DNA of 64,000 nt from Terrimonas sp. (lineage in GTDB: Bacteria; Bacteroidota; Bacteroidia; Chitinophagales; Chitinophagaceae), in NCBI GenBank assembly GCA_016125075.1, contig WGMO01000004.1, forward strand, positions 186,001 through 250,000. The letters run 5' to 3'. Position numbers and translations under genes: made by a program. Within the stretch, counting starts at the first letter, position 1; each line of letters begins with the position of its first letter. The notes under the pieces were generated by a model. That model saw only the letters and a program-made list of their open reading frames with translations. It was not told where the DNA came from and made no database searches. Positions 1 through 8,688 of the stretch are shown here, one piece after another.

Positions 1-3000
1 ACCACCGCCCAACATACATTCAGCCGTTTAAAAATAGAACATTGGGATACCCGGAAAGGAATGCCCAACGATATGGCATTAAACGTATACCAGACTAAGG
101 AAGGATATATCTGGACCACAGGATATACCGGTCTTGTTCGCTTCGATGGTATCAGCTTTACATCCTTTAATTCGCGTTCGGTACCGCTCTTGAAAAGCGA
201 TAATGTGGAAGGGCTTTTATATGAAACAAACGACAGCACCCTTTGGATCCCTACTCCCAACAGTGGATTGGTTTCTTATGAAAAGGGGGAGTTTAAAGCC
301 TATCTGACCGACTCAACAATCTTATATATCCTTGGAAAAACAAAAAACGAGGAACTGATCCTGTCCTTTGGAAGGGGCATCCTAAGTTATGGTTTATTCA
401 ACACCCATACCAGAGCCTTCCAATCCATATCCGATTCCCAAAGGATTCAATTGCTGACAAATGATGGATTAATCAGCCACAGTTATGCCAGGGATAAGTC
501 GGGAAACCTGTGGGGAAGTCTTAACCGTAAGTTCTTTCGTTTCAATGGGGGAAAGTTTTTTGAAATAACCGCTAAGGAAGGTATCCTTTCCGATCGGGTA
601 TATTACGAAACCTATGCTGATAGCCGCAACCGGGTCTGGCTGGTTTCTTCAAAGGGCCTGTTTCTCTGGAACGGCAAGGCATTTGAACTTTATCCGGGAA
701 TGGAAGCAGCGCTATTTACCAGTAGTTCGCCGTCCACAACAATGATACTGGAAGACAGGAAAGGAGGCATCTGGGCAGCTACCAGTTCAGGGGTAGCCTA
801 CCTCCCTGCGGGATCCGATCGCTTTGAATTTTTCTCTGTAAATGAAAGCATGCTTTCCCAGAATATGAACAATATCATGGAAGACAGGGAGGGGAATATC
901 TGGTTTTCGTCAACGGCTAACGGGCTGTTTAAACTCAGTGAAAGCAAATTCAACAATTATTCCGTACGGGATGGATTAAACGACAATCGTATAGCAGCAG
1001 TGTGTGCTATAGACAACAATACTTACCTGGTTGCTACCTACCGCAAACTTTTTAGGATCAGCAACGGGGTGGTGGAACCCTATCCCTTTAAAAATAAAAG
1101 TCTTGAAAATTTCAGGGGTGATCCCACCCATTTGTATAAAGATACTAGGGGTAATATTTGGATCTGTTTCTCTTCAGGAAATATTATCAGAATATCGGAG
1201 AAAGGTGAAAAACTATTTGAAGCAAAGGGTTTTGTCCAGGCCAGGTATGTGTTTGAAGATGATAAAGGACAAATTTGGTTTGGATTTGGCTACACGGGCA
1301 TTGGCTTTTTAAACGCGAAGGATAATATTGAATTGCTGCCATTACCGAAAGTCGACTTTAGCTCGCTATACCTCGGTACGATTCGTAAACTGAGCAACGG
1401 GAAATGGCTGCTGACATCATTCAATAAAGGGGTCCTGGTGATCGATACATCCGGCAATCCGACTTATTACGACGACAAATCGGGGCTTCCTACAATTGGT
1501 GTTTTCAGCAGTTTAGAAGACCCGGATGGAACCATTTGGTTAACCACCCAATCGGGTATCACCCGCCTGAAGAACGGTGAATTTCTCCATATAGGTTTCA
1601 GGGAAGGGTTACCTGAAAACTCTGTTTTTGAATTTATGCCCGACCATGAAGGTTATGTCTGGTTCCCTTCAAACCGGGGATTAATCCGTGCCAAAAAACA
1701 GGAATTGAATGATTTCCTCGATAAAAAAACAGCTGCGATTAACTGGTCTTTATATGATGATGGAGATGGTATGTTCAACCGGCAATGTGTCGGTGCCAGG
1801 CATCCCTCCATTACACCCAACGGAAGGTTATTGTTTCCAACATTTGGCGGCCTGGTAGAGGTTAACCCCGGCCAGCTGCAAAAAAATACATTCCCTCCGC
1901 CTGTAAATATTCACCAGGTATCAAGGGATGATGTTGATTTGGGATTACTCCAAAACCGGCTTTTTTCACCCGGTAATCACCGCTATATTTTCAGTTATAG
2001 TGCACTGAGCTTCGTGGCGCCTGAAAAAATACAGTTTAAATTCAAACTGGAAGGGTATGATAATGACTGGATCATTGCTGTCGGTGACCGGAAGGCCATT
2101 TATACCAATATTCCCTCGGGGAAATATACATTCCGGGTAATTGCCAGCAATAACGATGGAATATGGAATACTACAGGAGCCAGTTATGCTTTTACTGTTA
2201 AGCCCTTTTTTTATGAAACCACCTGGTTCCGCATCCTCGTATTGGTAGCATTTCTCTTCCTGATTGCACAGATCATAAAATGGCGAACCAGGGTCACCCG
2301 AAAACAAAATGAAATGCTGGAAGCAGAAATCGCTTCCCGCACCAGCCAGCTTCATCAATCTAATGCTGAACTCAACCAATCGCTGGAAAACTTAAAAGCC
2401 ACACAGCATCAACTGATCCAGTCTGAAAAAATGGCCAGCCTGGGTGAACTCACGGCAGGTATTGCCCATGAAATTCAAAATCCCCTGAACTTTGTTAATA
2501 ATTTCGCCGAGGTCAACAAAGAAATGCTTGCTGAGATGAGGGAGGAACTGGAAAAGAAAAATTTCGACGTAGCCATCTCCCTTGCCAAAGATGTGGAAGA
2601 CAATGAAGAGAAGATCATATTTCATGGCAAACGCGCCGATGCGATCGTTAAAGGTATGCTGCAGCACAGTCGCAGCAGTAGTGGCATAAAAGAACCCACG
2701 GATATCAATGCGCTGGCTGATGAATATCTCCGGCTAGCCTATCATGGACTGAGGGCAAAGGACAAAAACTTCAACGCCACCCTTAAAACGGATTTTGATC
2801 CTGGCATCGGTACCATCCCGGTCATTCCACAGGATATCGGCAGGGTCATCCTCAACCTGATCACCAATGCCTTTTATGTAGTGGATCAAAAAAAGAAGGA
2901 AACCCAGGCCCGGGATGGCGAAAATGCTTATGAACCCATCGTGACGGTCAGTACCCGTAAAACAGGCGACCAGGTAGAGATTAGTGTGGCTGACAACGGC

Positions 3001-3201
3001 AACGGCATACCGGACTCCATTAAAGAAAAGATATTCCAGCCTTTTTTTACCACGAAACCCACCGGGCAGGGAACAGGTTTGGGGCTCAGTATGAGCTATG
3101 ATATCGTCACTAAGAGTCATAAGGGGGAATTAAAAGTTGAAACTGCGGTAAACCAGGGAACCACGTTCACCATCATATTACCCATACAGCACCCTGTTTA
3201 A
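1..3201 (+). CDS. Two-component propeller sensor histidine kinase (5' end outside window)
   Basis: The frame is open from base 1 with no stop, and the first in-frame ATG (61) lies inside the first propeller repeat, so the true start and signal peptide lie upstream. Order seen: Reg_prop beta-propeller repeats of the GxIWxxT type (to about residue 630), a Y_Y_Y domain, one membrane span (about 745-765), a coiled coil, HisKA with the phospho-acceptor His in AGIAHEIQNP, and HATPase_c with an N box (LNLITNAF), a DNGNGIP G1 box and a GTGLGLS G2 box. It ends after the ATPase domain, without the receiver and AraC domains of hybrid members. The family senses periplasmic ligands. The two response regulators downstream on the same strand are the likely partners (inference). 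Ligand unknown. Confidence 0.93.
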   Translation, partial: TTAQHTFSRLKIEHWDTRKGMPNDMALNVYQTKEGYIWTTGYTGLVRFDGISFTSFNSRSVPLLKSDNVEGLLYETNDSTLWIPTPNSGLVSYEKGEFKAYLTDSTILYILGKTKNEELILSFGRGILSYGLFNTHTRAFQSISDSQRIQLLTNDGLISHSYARDKSGNLWGSLNRKFFRFNGGKFFEITAKEGILSDRVYYETYADSRNRVWLVSSKGLFLWNGKAFELYPGMEAALFTSSSPSTTMILEDRKGGIWAATSSGVAYLPAGSDRFEFFSVNESMLSQNMNNIMEDREGNIWFSSTANGLFKLSESKFNNYSVRDGLNDNRIAAVCAIDNNTYLVATYRKLFRISNGVVEPYPFKNKSLENFRGDPTHLYKDTRGNIWICFSSGNIIRISEKGEKLFEAKGFVQARYVFEDDKGQIWFGFGYTGIGFLNAKDNIELLPLPKVDFSSLYLGTIRKLSNGKWLLTSFNKGVLVIDTSGNPTYYDDKSGLPTIGVFSSLEDPDGTIWLTTQSGITRLKNGEFLHIGFREGLPENSVFEFMPDHEGYVWFPSNRGLIRAKKQELNDFLDKKTAAINWSLYDDGDGMFNRQCVGARHPSITPNGRLLFPTFGGLVEVNPGQLQKNTFPPPVNIHQVSRDDVDLGLLQNRLFSPGNHRYIFSYSALSFVAPEKIQFKFKLEGYDNDWIIAVGDRKAIYTNIPSGKYTFRVIASNNDGIWNTTGASYAFTVKPFFYETTWFRILVLVAFLFLIAQIIKWRTRVTRKQNEMLEAEIASRTSQLHQSNAELNQSLENLKATQHQLIQSEKMASLGELTAGIAHEIQNPLNFVNNFAEVNKEMLAEMREELEKKNFDVAISLAKDVEDNEEKIIFHGKRADAIVKGMLQHSRSSSGIKEPTDINALADEYLRLAYHGLRAKDKNFNATLKTDFDPGIGTIPVIPQDIGRVILNLITNAFYVVDQKKKETQARDGENAYEPIVTVSTRKTGDQVEISVADNGNGIPDSIKEKIFQPFFTTKPTGQGTGLGLSMSYDIVTKSHKGELKVETAVNQGTTFTIILPIQHPV

Positions 3202-3284
3202 CTAAAATGATCAACCTTAAAAAAAGCCATTTAGTTGTGCTACAATCATTTTATATTTAACCACATAATAATTTATATTACAAT

Positions 3285-3659
3285 ATGAAAATTTTAGTTG
3301 TTGATGATGAAAGGGATGTACAGGTGCTGTTTGAGCAGCGCTTCCGGAAAGAAATCAGGAGCGGGGAAATGGAATTCGTATTTGCCTTCAGCGGAGAAGA
3401 GGCGTTGATCTACCTGAATGAACATGAACAGGAAGCCGTGCTGATCCTCTCCGATATCAATATGCCCGGCATGAGCGGCCTGGAACTCCTGGCCCATATT
3501 AAACAGAAATACCTGAAACCCCCACCGGTGGTGATGATGATCACCGCCTATGGCGATGCAGAAAATTTCAATACCGCTAAACAACTGGGCGCCGATGATT
3601 TTTTGACAAAACCGGTTGATTTTAGTTCCTTAAAAGAAAAATTGAAAACGAATAGCTGA
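3285..3659 (+). CDS. Single-domain response regulator (CheY-like receiver)
   Basis: A 124-residue protein that is only a receiver domain: acidic pocket DD at 8-9, phospho-acceptor Asp57 in SDINMPG, Thr87 and Lys109 (TKP). There is no output domain, so it should act by protein contact or as a phosphate shuttle. It follows the propeller kinase by 83 bases and its stop overlaps the next gene's start (TGATG), which indicates translational coupling. It is a paralogue of the receiver in the next gene; both share the SDINMP stretch and a similar N terminus, which suggests tandem duplication. It probably takes phosphate from the upstream kinase (inference). Confidence 0.92.
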   Translation: MKILVVDDERDVQVLFEQRFRKEIRSGEMEFVFAFSGEEALIYLNEHEQEAVLILSDINMPGMSGLELLAHIKQKYLKPPPVVMMITAYGDAENFNTAKQLGADDFLTKPVDFSSLKEKLKTNS

Positions 3660-4699
3660 TGGCAAAAATTCTTGTAGTAGATGATGAAACTGACCTGGAA
3701 GTACTGATCAAGCAAAAGTTCCGCCAGAAGATTCGCGAACACCAATATGAATTCCTTTTTGCCGTGAACGGGGTACAGGCGCTGGAACAACTGGCAAAAC
3801 ATGACGATGTTGACATCGTACTCAGCGATATCAATATGCCTGAAATGGACGGGCTTACCCTGCTCACCAAATTAAATGAGCAAAATAACCTGCTGAAATC
3901 GGTCATCGTTTCGGCCTACGGGGATATGGAAAACATCCGAACCGCCATGAACCGCGGAGCCTTTGATTTTATTACCAAACCCGTCAATTTTGAAGACCTG
4001 GACCTGACCATGCAGAAAACCATCAGGCATGTTCAGCAAATGCGCGAAACCATGCTGGCGATCAAGGAAAATAATATCCTTAAAATGTATGTCGATGAAA
4101 CCGTGCTGAATTTTATGGGTACCCGTGAGTTCGAAACCAGCCTGATGGTCAATGAAAATGTGGATGCTACCGTTGTCTTCATCGATATCTGCGGCTTTAC
4201 AACGATCAGCGAAAATGAAAAACCCAATACGGTCGTACAACTGCTCAACAGTTATTTCGATATCATGGTCAAGGAAATCATTGCCCAGGGTGGTTATATT
4301 GATAAATTTATTGGGGATGCGATCATGGCCGTATTCCGGGATGAGTTTCATCTCGACCGGGCCGTGGATGCTTCGCTGGCGGTAAGAAAAAAAATTGAAG
4401 CCCTACCGGTACAATCCGGAAATGTTCCCTTTACCCCAAAGGTCTCCATTGGGATCAACTGTGGTGAAATGATTTCGGGGAATATCGGATCTTCCAGCCT
4501 GCGCAGGCTGGACTATACGGTGATCGGTGACACGGTTAATACAGCCCAACGCCTTCAGGCCGCATCCGAACCCGGGCAGATCCTGATCAGTGAAAAATCC
4601 TATGAAAAGATCAAAGAATCCTTCCATTGTCAAAAAGTGGGTGAAGTGACCCTTAAACATAAAACGCATCCCCTGGTTGTATTTGAAGTACTGGATTAA
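3659..4699 (+). CDS. Response regulator with class III nucleotide cyclase domain
   Basis: Residues 1-120 are a receiver (Asp57, Lys107). A short helical linker (120-160) leads to a class III cyclase domain (about 165-345). Visible catalytic features are metal-binding Asp176 (FIDICGFT) and Asp220 (GDAIMAVF), candidate base-selecting Lys216 and Asp285, and the transition-state pair Asn294/Arg298 in the NxxxR motif. The Lys/Asp pair fits adenylate rather than guanylate cyclase (family knowledge, not proof). The start overlaps the preceding receiver gene by one base. The cassette would link a periplasmic signal to cyclic nucleotide output (inference). No cyclic-nucleotide receptor is seen nearby. 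Confidence 0.92.
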   Translation: MAKILVVDDETDLEVLIKQKFRQKIREHQYEFLFAVNGVQALEQLAKHDDVDIVLSDINMPEMDGLTLLTKLNEQNNLLKSVIVSAYGDMENIRTAMNRGAFDFITKPVNFEDLDLTMQKTIRHVQQMRETMLAIKENNILKMYVDETVLNFMGTREFETSLMVNENVDATVVFIDICGFTTISENEKPNTVVQLLNSYFDIMVKEIIAQGGYIDKFIGDAIMAVFRDEFHLDRAVDASLAVRKKIEALPVQSGNVPFTPKVSIGINCGEMISGNIGSSSLRRLDYTVIGDTVNTAQRLQAASEPGQILISEKSYEKIKESFHCQKVGEVTLKHKTHPLVVFEVLD

Positions 4700-4760
4700 T
4701 ATCTCCATGGGCCGGTGAAGAAGGCCTGCGCTTTTGTTTGAATACTAAAAAATTGACTCC

Positions 4761-6956
4761 ATGAAAAGATGGCTGATTCTTTTTTTCATTCCCTTCTATG
4801 GATTCTCCCAACAGGTCGTTTTTCAACCGGGAGAAATAGCCCGATGGGAAAAACAGGCAAAAGATATTTCTATCATCCGCGACCCCTACGGTATTCCCCA
4901 TATCTATGGCAAAACCGACGCCGATGCGGTGTTTGGACTCATGTATGCCCAATGTGAAGATGATTTCCCCAGGGTGGAGATGAATTATATTGAAAAACTG
5001 GGAAGGATGGCAGAAGTAAAAGGCGAGAAGGAATTATACAACGATTTATTGAACCGGATCGTGATCAACCAGGAGGATGCCAGGGCGGATTATAAAAAAG
5101 CACCGGCCTGGCTTAAAAAACTATGTACTGCTTTTGCCGATGGTATCAATTTCTACCTGTATAAACACCCGGAAGAACACCCTTCCCTGCTGACCCGTTT
5201 TGAGCCCTGGTTCCCCCTGCTCTGGACGGACGGAAGTATCGGGGCCATCAGTACCGCCGATATCTCGATGAATGAATTCCGTAAATTCTATGCTACGGGA
5301 AACCCACCTAATGCTGTTGCAGCACCCGCATTATTCAAAGAAGAAATACTTACCGGGTCAAACGGTTTCGCTGTTGCTCCCGGCATCACTTCAGACGGAA
5401 ACGCGATCCTTTATATTAATCCCCATGTAACTTTTTATTTCCGGCCCGAAGTGCATATGGTAAGTGAGGAAGGGCTCAATGTCTACGGTGCCGTAACCTG
5501 GGGGCAATTTTTCGTTTACCAGGGTTTCAATGAACATTGTGGATGGATGCATACCAGCAGTGATGTTGATGCTGCAGATTCCTACCGGGAAAAGATCAGC
5601 AAAAAAGGGAATGGCTATGTATATGAATACGAACACCATCAGAAACCCGTCCTTGAAAAAGATATTATTATTCGATATTCAACCGGTACGGGAGTCGAAA
5701 GCCGAAAGTTTACCACCTATTTCACCCATCACGGGCCTGTGATGGCAGCAAGAAACGGCAACTGGTTAAGCCTTCGGGCCGATAACCGGTTGATGAACGG
5801 GTTGATCCAATGCTGGCAAAGAACCAGGGCCACTAGTTTTGCCTCCTTTAAAAAAACCCTTGAACTGAACGGCAATATCTCGAACAATACCGTGTATGCT
5901 GATGCAGAAGGGAATATCGCTTACTGGCATGGGAACCGTATCCCCAAAAGGGATAACCGCTACGACTGGAGCCAACCTGTAGACGGCACCACAAAAGCGA
6001 CAGAATGGAAAGGCCTGCATACACTGGACGAAACCATTCATATTTATAACCCTAAAAACGGATGGCTGCAAAATTGTAATTCAACCCCGTTTACTGCAGC
6101 CGGCACCAATAGTCCTGACAGGAAAAACTACCCGGCATATATGGCACCCAATGGTGAAAACTTCCGGGGGATCAATGCCGTCAGGGTATTGCAGGAAAAT
6201 AATTCCTATACGATTGATAAAGTGATAAAAGCCGGTTATGACACAAGACTGAGCGCTTTCGAGGTACTGGTACCGGCACTGGTGCGTGCTTTCGAAACGA
6301 ATATCCAATATTCAGATTCAATGTATGCCCTGCTGATCGGCCCCGTATCGGTGTTAAAAAACTGGGATTACCGTTGTGGGGAAAATTCAATTGCCACTAC
6401 CCTGGCCGTGGAATGGGGACAGAGATTATTACCGGCCATTTACCGGACTCCGGTCAAAGAGGGAATCGCTGACCAGGTCAATACAACCAAAGAATTTGTC
6501 GCACAGGCCCGTGCAGATGAATTATTGCGTCCATTACTCTCAACGATCCGCGACCTGGAAAAAAGATTTGGCCGTTGGCAGATCCCCTGGGGGTCCATCA
6601 ACCGTTTTCAAAGAATATCAGGGGATATCGATAATAAGTTTGATGACAAGCAGCCAAGCATACCGGTGGGTTTCGTTTCATCCATCTGGGGAATGTTGCC
6701 CTCCTATACCAGCCGAACCTACCCGGGGACTGAAAAAAGATATGGTGTAAATGGCAATAGCTTTATCTGCGCCGTTGAATTTGGCAAAAAAATAATAGCC
6801 AGGTCCTTGCTCGCCGGGGGAGAAAGCGGAAAGGCCGGCTCACCACATTTTTTTGACCAGGGCCTGATGTACAGCAAGGGCCAGTTTAAAGAAGTATTAT
6901 TTTATAAGGAAGATGTATGGCAACATGCAGAAAAAATATATCACCCGGGTGAATAA
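4761..6956 (+). CDS. Penicillin/acyl-homoserine-lactone acylase family protein (S45, Ntn-hydrolase)
   Basis: A 731-residue secreted protein with an N-terminal signal peptide ending near GFSQ. The alpha chain opens with an RDPYGIPHIYG segment typical of S45 acylases. The autocatalytic site is visible as Gly199-Ser200-Asn201; Ser200 would become the N-terminal nucleophile of the beta chain after self-cleavage. Size fits a pre-pro-acylase. The family hydrolyses amide bonds of beta-lactams, N-acyl amino acids or acyl-homoserine lactones; sequence alone does not fix the substrate. It is followed after 12 bases by an M19 dipeptidase on the same strand, so the two probably form an operon for periplasmic amide or peptide catabolism (inference). 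Confidence 0.9.
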   Translation: MKRWLILFFIPFYGFSQQVVFQPGEIARWEKQAKDISIIRDPYGIPHIYGKTDADAVFGLMYAQCEDDFPRVEMNYIEKLGRMAEVKGEKELYNDLLNRIVINQEDARADYKKAPAWLKKLCTAFADGINFYLYKHPEEHPSLLTRFEPWFPLLWTDGSIGAISTADISMNEFRKFYATGNPPNAVAAPALFKEEILTGSNGFAVAPGITSDGNAILYINPHVTFYFRPEVHMVSEEGLNVYGAVTWGQFFVYQGFNEHCGWMHTSSDVDAADSYREKISKKGNGYVYEYEHHQKPVLEKDIIIRYSTGTGVESRKFTTYFTHHGPVMAARNGNWLSLRADNRLMNGLIQCWQRTRATSFASFKKTLELNGNISNNTVYADAEGNIAYWHGNRIPKRDNRYDWSQPVDGTTKATEWKGLHTLDETIHIYNPKNGWLQNCNSTPFTAAGTNSPDRKNYPAYMAPNGENFRGINAVRVLQENNSYTIDKVIKAGYDTRLSAFEVLVPALVRAFETNIQYSDSMYALLIGPVSVLKNWDYRCGENSIATTLAVEWGQRLLPAIYRTPVKEGIADQVNTTKEFVAQARADELLRPLLSTIRDLEKRFGRWQIPWGSINRFQRISGDIDNKFDDKQPSIPVGFVSSIWGMLPSYTSRTYPGTEKRYGVNGNSFICAVEFGKKIIARSLLAGGESGKAGSPHFFDQGLMYSKGQFKEVLFYKEDVWQHAEKIYHPGE

Positions 6957-6968
6957 AAACTGTCAACC

Positions 6969-8141
6969 ATGAAAAAAATTACAGCTACACTGCTTCTGTC
7001 CCTTTTTGCTCTTTCATTTTTCGCCCAGCCATCAAAAAAACTCCACTTTGGCAGTATAGTGGCCGACACGCACAATGATATCCTCACCAATATCTGTACC
7101 GAAGGAAATAATATTGACTATGACCTGACGGGCAAAACGCATTCGGATGTGAACCGGTTTAAAAAAGGGGGGGTCGATCTCCAGATTTTTTCGGTGTGGT
7201 GCGATGGTAAAATGCAAAACCCGTTTTCCTGGGCCAACCGCGAAATCGATTCCCTGTACGCCATTTCTCTCCGAAACTGGCAAAAAATGGAGATCGCTTT
7301 TTCTTCAAAGGATATCCGCAGGATCATCCGGAAACGGAAGTTGGTGGCGATGATCGGCGTGGAAGGTGGCCATATGATGGAAAATGACCTCTCCAAACTG
7401 GATAGCCTCTATAAAAGAGGAACCAGGTATATGACGCTTACCTGGAATAATTCCAACCCCTGGGCCACAAGTGCCATGGATGAAAGTTCAGCAACGGCAG
7501 CATTGTCTCATAAAGGGCTAACCGAGTTTGGAAAGCAGGTCGTGAAAAGAATGAATGAACTGGGTATGATGGTGGACCTTTCCCATGTGGGAGAGCAAAC
7601 TTTCTGGGATGCCATCCAAACCACCACCAAACCCGTGATTGTTTCACATAGCTGTGCCTATACGCTTTGCCCGGTGTACAGGAACCTGAAAGATGAACAG
7701 ATCAAAGCAGTCGGAAAAAACAACGGGGTGATCTGTGTCAATTTCTTTTCTGGTTTTATTGACAGCAATTATTCCAGGAGGAACGAGCAATTTATCAAAA
7801 GACACAAAACAGAACGCGACTCGATCCTTAAAACGGTTTCTGACCCCTATTTCGCCGATGATTACCTGTTTAAAAAATACCCGGCCGAAGTGCAAGCCCT
7901 GCGACCTCCTTTATCCATGCTGATTGACCATATTGATTATTTGGTCCGCCTGGCAGGTATAGACCATGTCGGCCTGGGCAGTGATTTTGACGGCATCAAT
8001 TCTGCACCCCAGCAATTGGATGATGTGACCAATTATCCCCTGATAACGGATGCCTTGCTGAAAAGGGGTTATTCAAGGAAATCGGTTAAGAAGATTCTGG
8101 GGGAAAATGTATTAAGGGTTTATAAGGCCAATGAGCAATAG
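6969..8141 (+). CDS. Membrane dipeptidase (peptidase M19)
   Basis: A 390-residue exported zinc dipeptidase with a signal peptide ending at about FAQ (residue 20). Metal-site residues of the renal dipeptidase family are present: His35-x-Asp37 (DTHND), Glu132 (EGGH), His206 (LSHVG), His227 (VSHSC) and the Asp of GSDFDG near residue 337. The family cleaves dipeptides, including those with a C-terminal D-residue, and some members hydrolyse beta-lactams. It starts 12 bases after the S45 acylase, so co-transcription is likely. A second, diverged M19-like gene lies at 32571-34091. Confidence 0.93.
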   Translation: MKKITATLLLSLFALSFFAQPSKKLHFGSIVADTHNDILTNICTEGNNIDYDLTGKTHSDVNRFKKGGVDLQIFSVWCDGKMQNPFSWANREIDSLYAISLRNWQKMEIAFSSKDIRRIIRKRKLVAMIGVEGGHMMENDLSKLDSLYKRGTRYMTLTWNNSNPWATSAMDESSATAALSHKGLTEFGKQVVKRMNELGMMVDLSHVGEQTFWDAIQTTTKPVIVSHSCAYTLCPVYRNLKDEQIKAVGKNNGVICVNFFSGFIDSNYSRRNEQFIKRHKTERDSILKTVSDPYFADDYLFKKYPAEVQALRPPLSMLIDHIDYLVRLAGIDHVGLGSDFDGINSAPQQLDDVTNYPLITDALLKRGYSRKSVKKILGENVLRVYKANEQ

Positions 8142-8181
8142 CTGCTTAAAGGTTCTACTACTACAAAACCCATTTAATCAA

Positions 8182-8676
8182 TTACTGGTTTGCCTTTTGC
8201 ATGAGCTGGTACGCCCTGATATGACCCCAAAGCTGCCCGGAAAGATTTCTCACCTTCCATAATTGCATATGCATACTTACTTTTTCATTTTTTACGGCCG
8301 GATAATCCAACTGCCAGCTGTCTATCTTGGCATAAGGCGTGAAAAAAGTCAAACTGCTGTCATCATAATTTTGGGAAATACTATCAATGAGTAGAATGGG
8401 AATATAATGGGTAGCGAGCCAACTGGTATCCGTACCCCCTGCTGTAAAATCCCGGATACGATAGATGATCTGTTTAGATCGCTCATCTACCTGAATAGAT
8501 TGTTCAAAAGGCTCACCCGGAAATTCATCATAGAAATAAGTCTTACAGGCCCATTTTGATAACAGGTCCTGGACGGAACGCAGCTCATAATCGATGGGTG
8601 GTATAAACTTTTTCTGCGAATACCCCGTTTTGAAAAGCAGCAAAATGGCCACAAGAAATAGCAGGTATCTGTGCAT
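8182..8676 (-). CDS. Secreted hypothetical protein
   Basis: A 164-residue protein with a clear signal peptide (hydrophobic residues 5-17, cleavage near GYSQ). The mature part is rich in Tyr, Trp and Asp, has one Cys, and matches no family I recognise. It lies 12 bases downstream of the thioredoxin/YwqK-repeat gene on the minus strand, so it is probably the last gene of that operon. It is convergent with the M19 dipeptidase gene across 40 bases with no clear hairpin. Function unknown; periplasmic or outer-membrane associated location is inferred. Confidence 0.8.
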   Translation of the reverse strand: MHRYLLFLVAILLLFKTGYSQKKFIPPIDYELRSVQDLLSKWACKTYFYDEFPGEPFEQSIQVDERSKQIIYRIRDFTAGGTDTSWLATHYIPILLIDSISQNYDDSSLTFFTPYAKIDSWQLDYPAVKNEKVSMHMQLWKVRNLSGQLWGHIRAYQLMQKANQ

Positions 8677-8688
8677 TTTGAAAATAAA

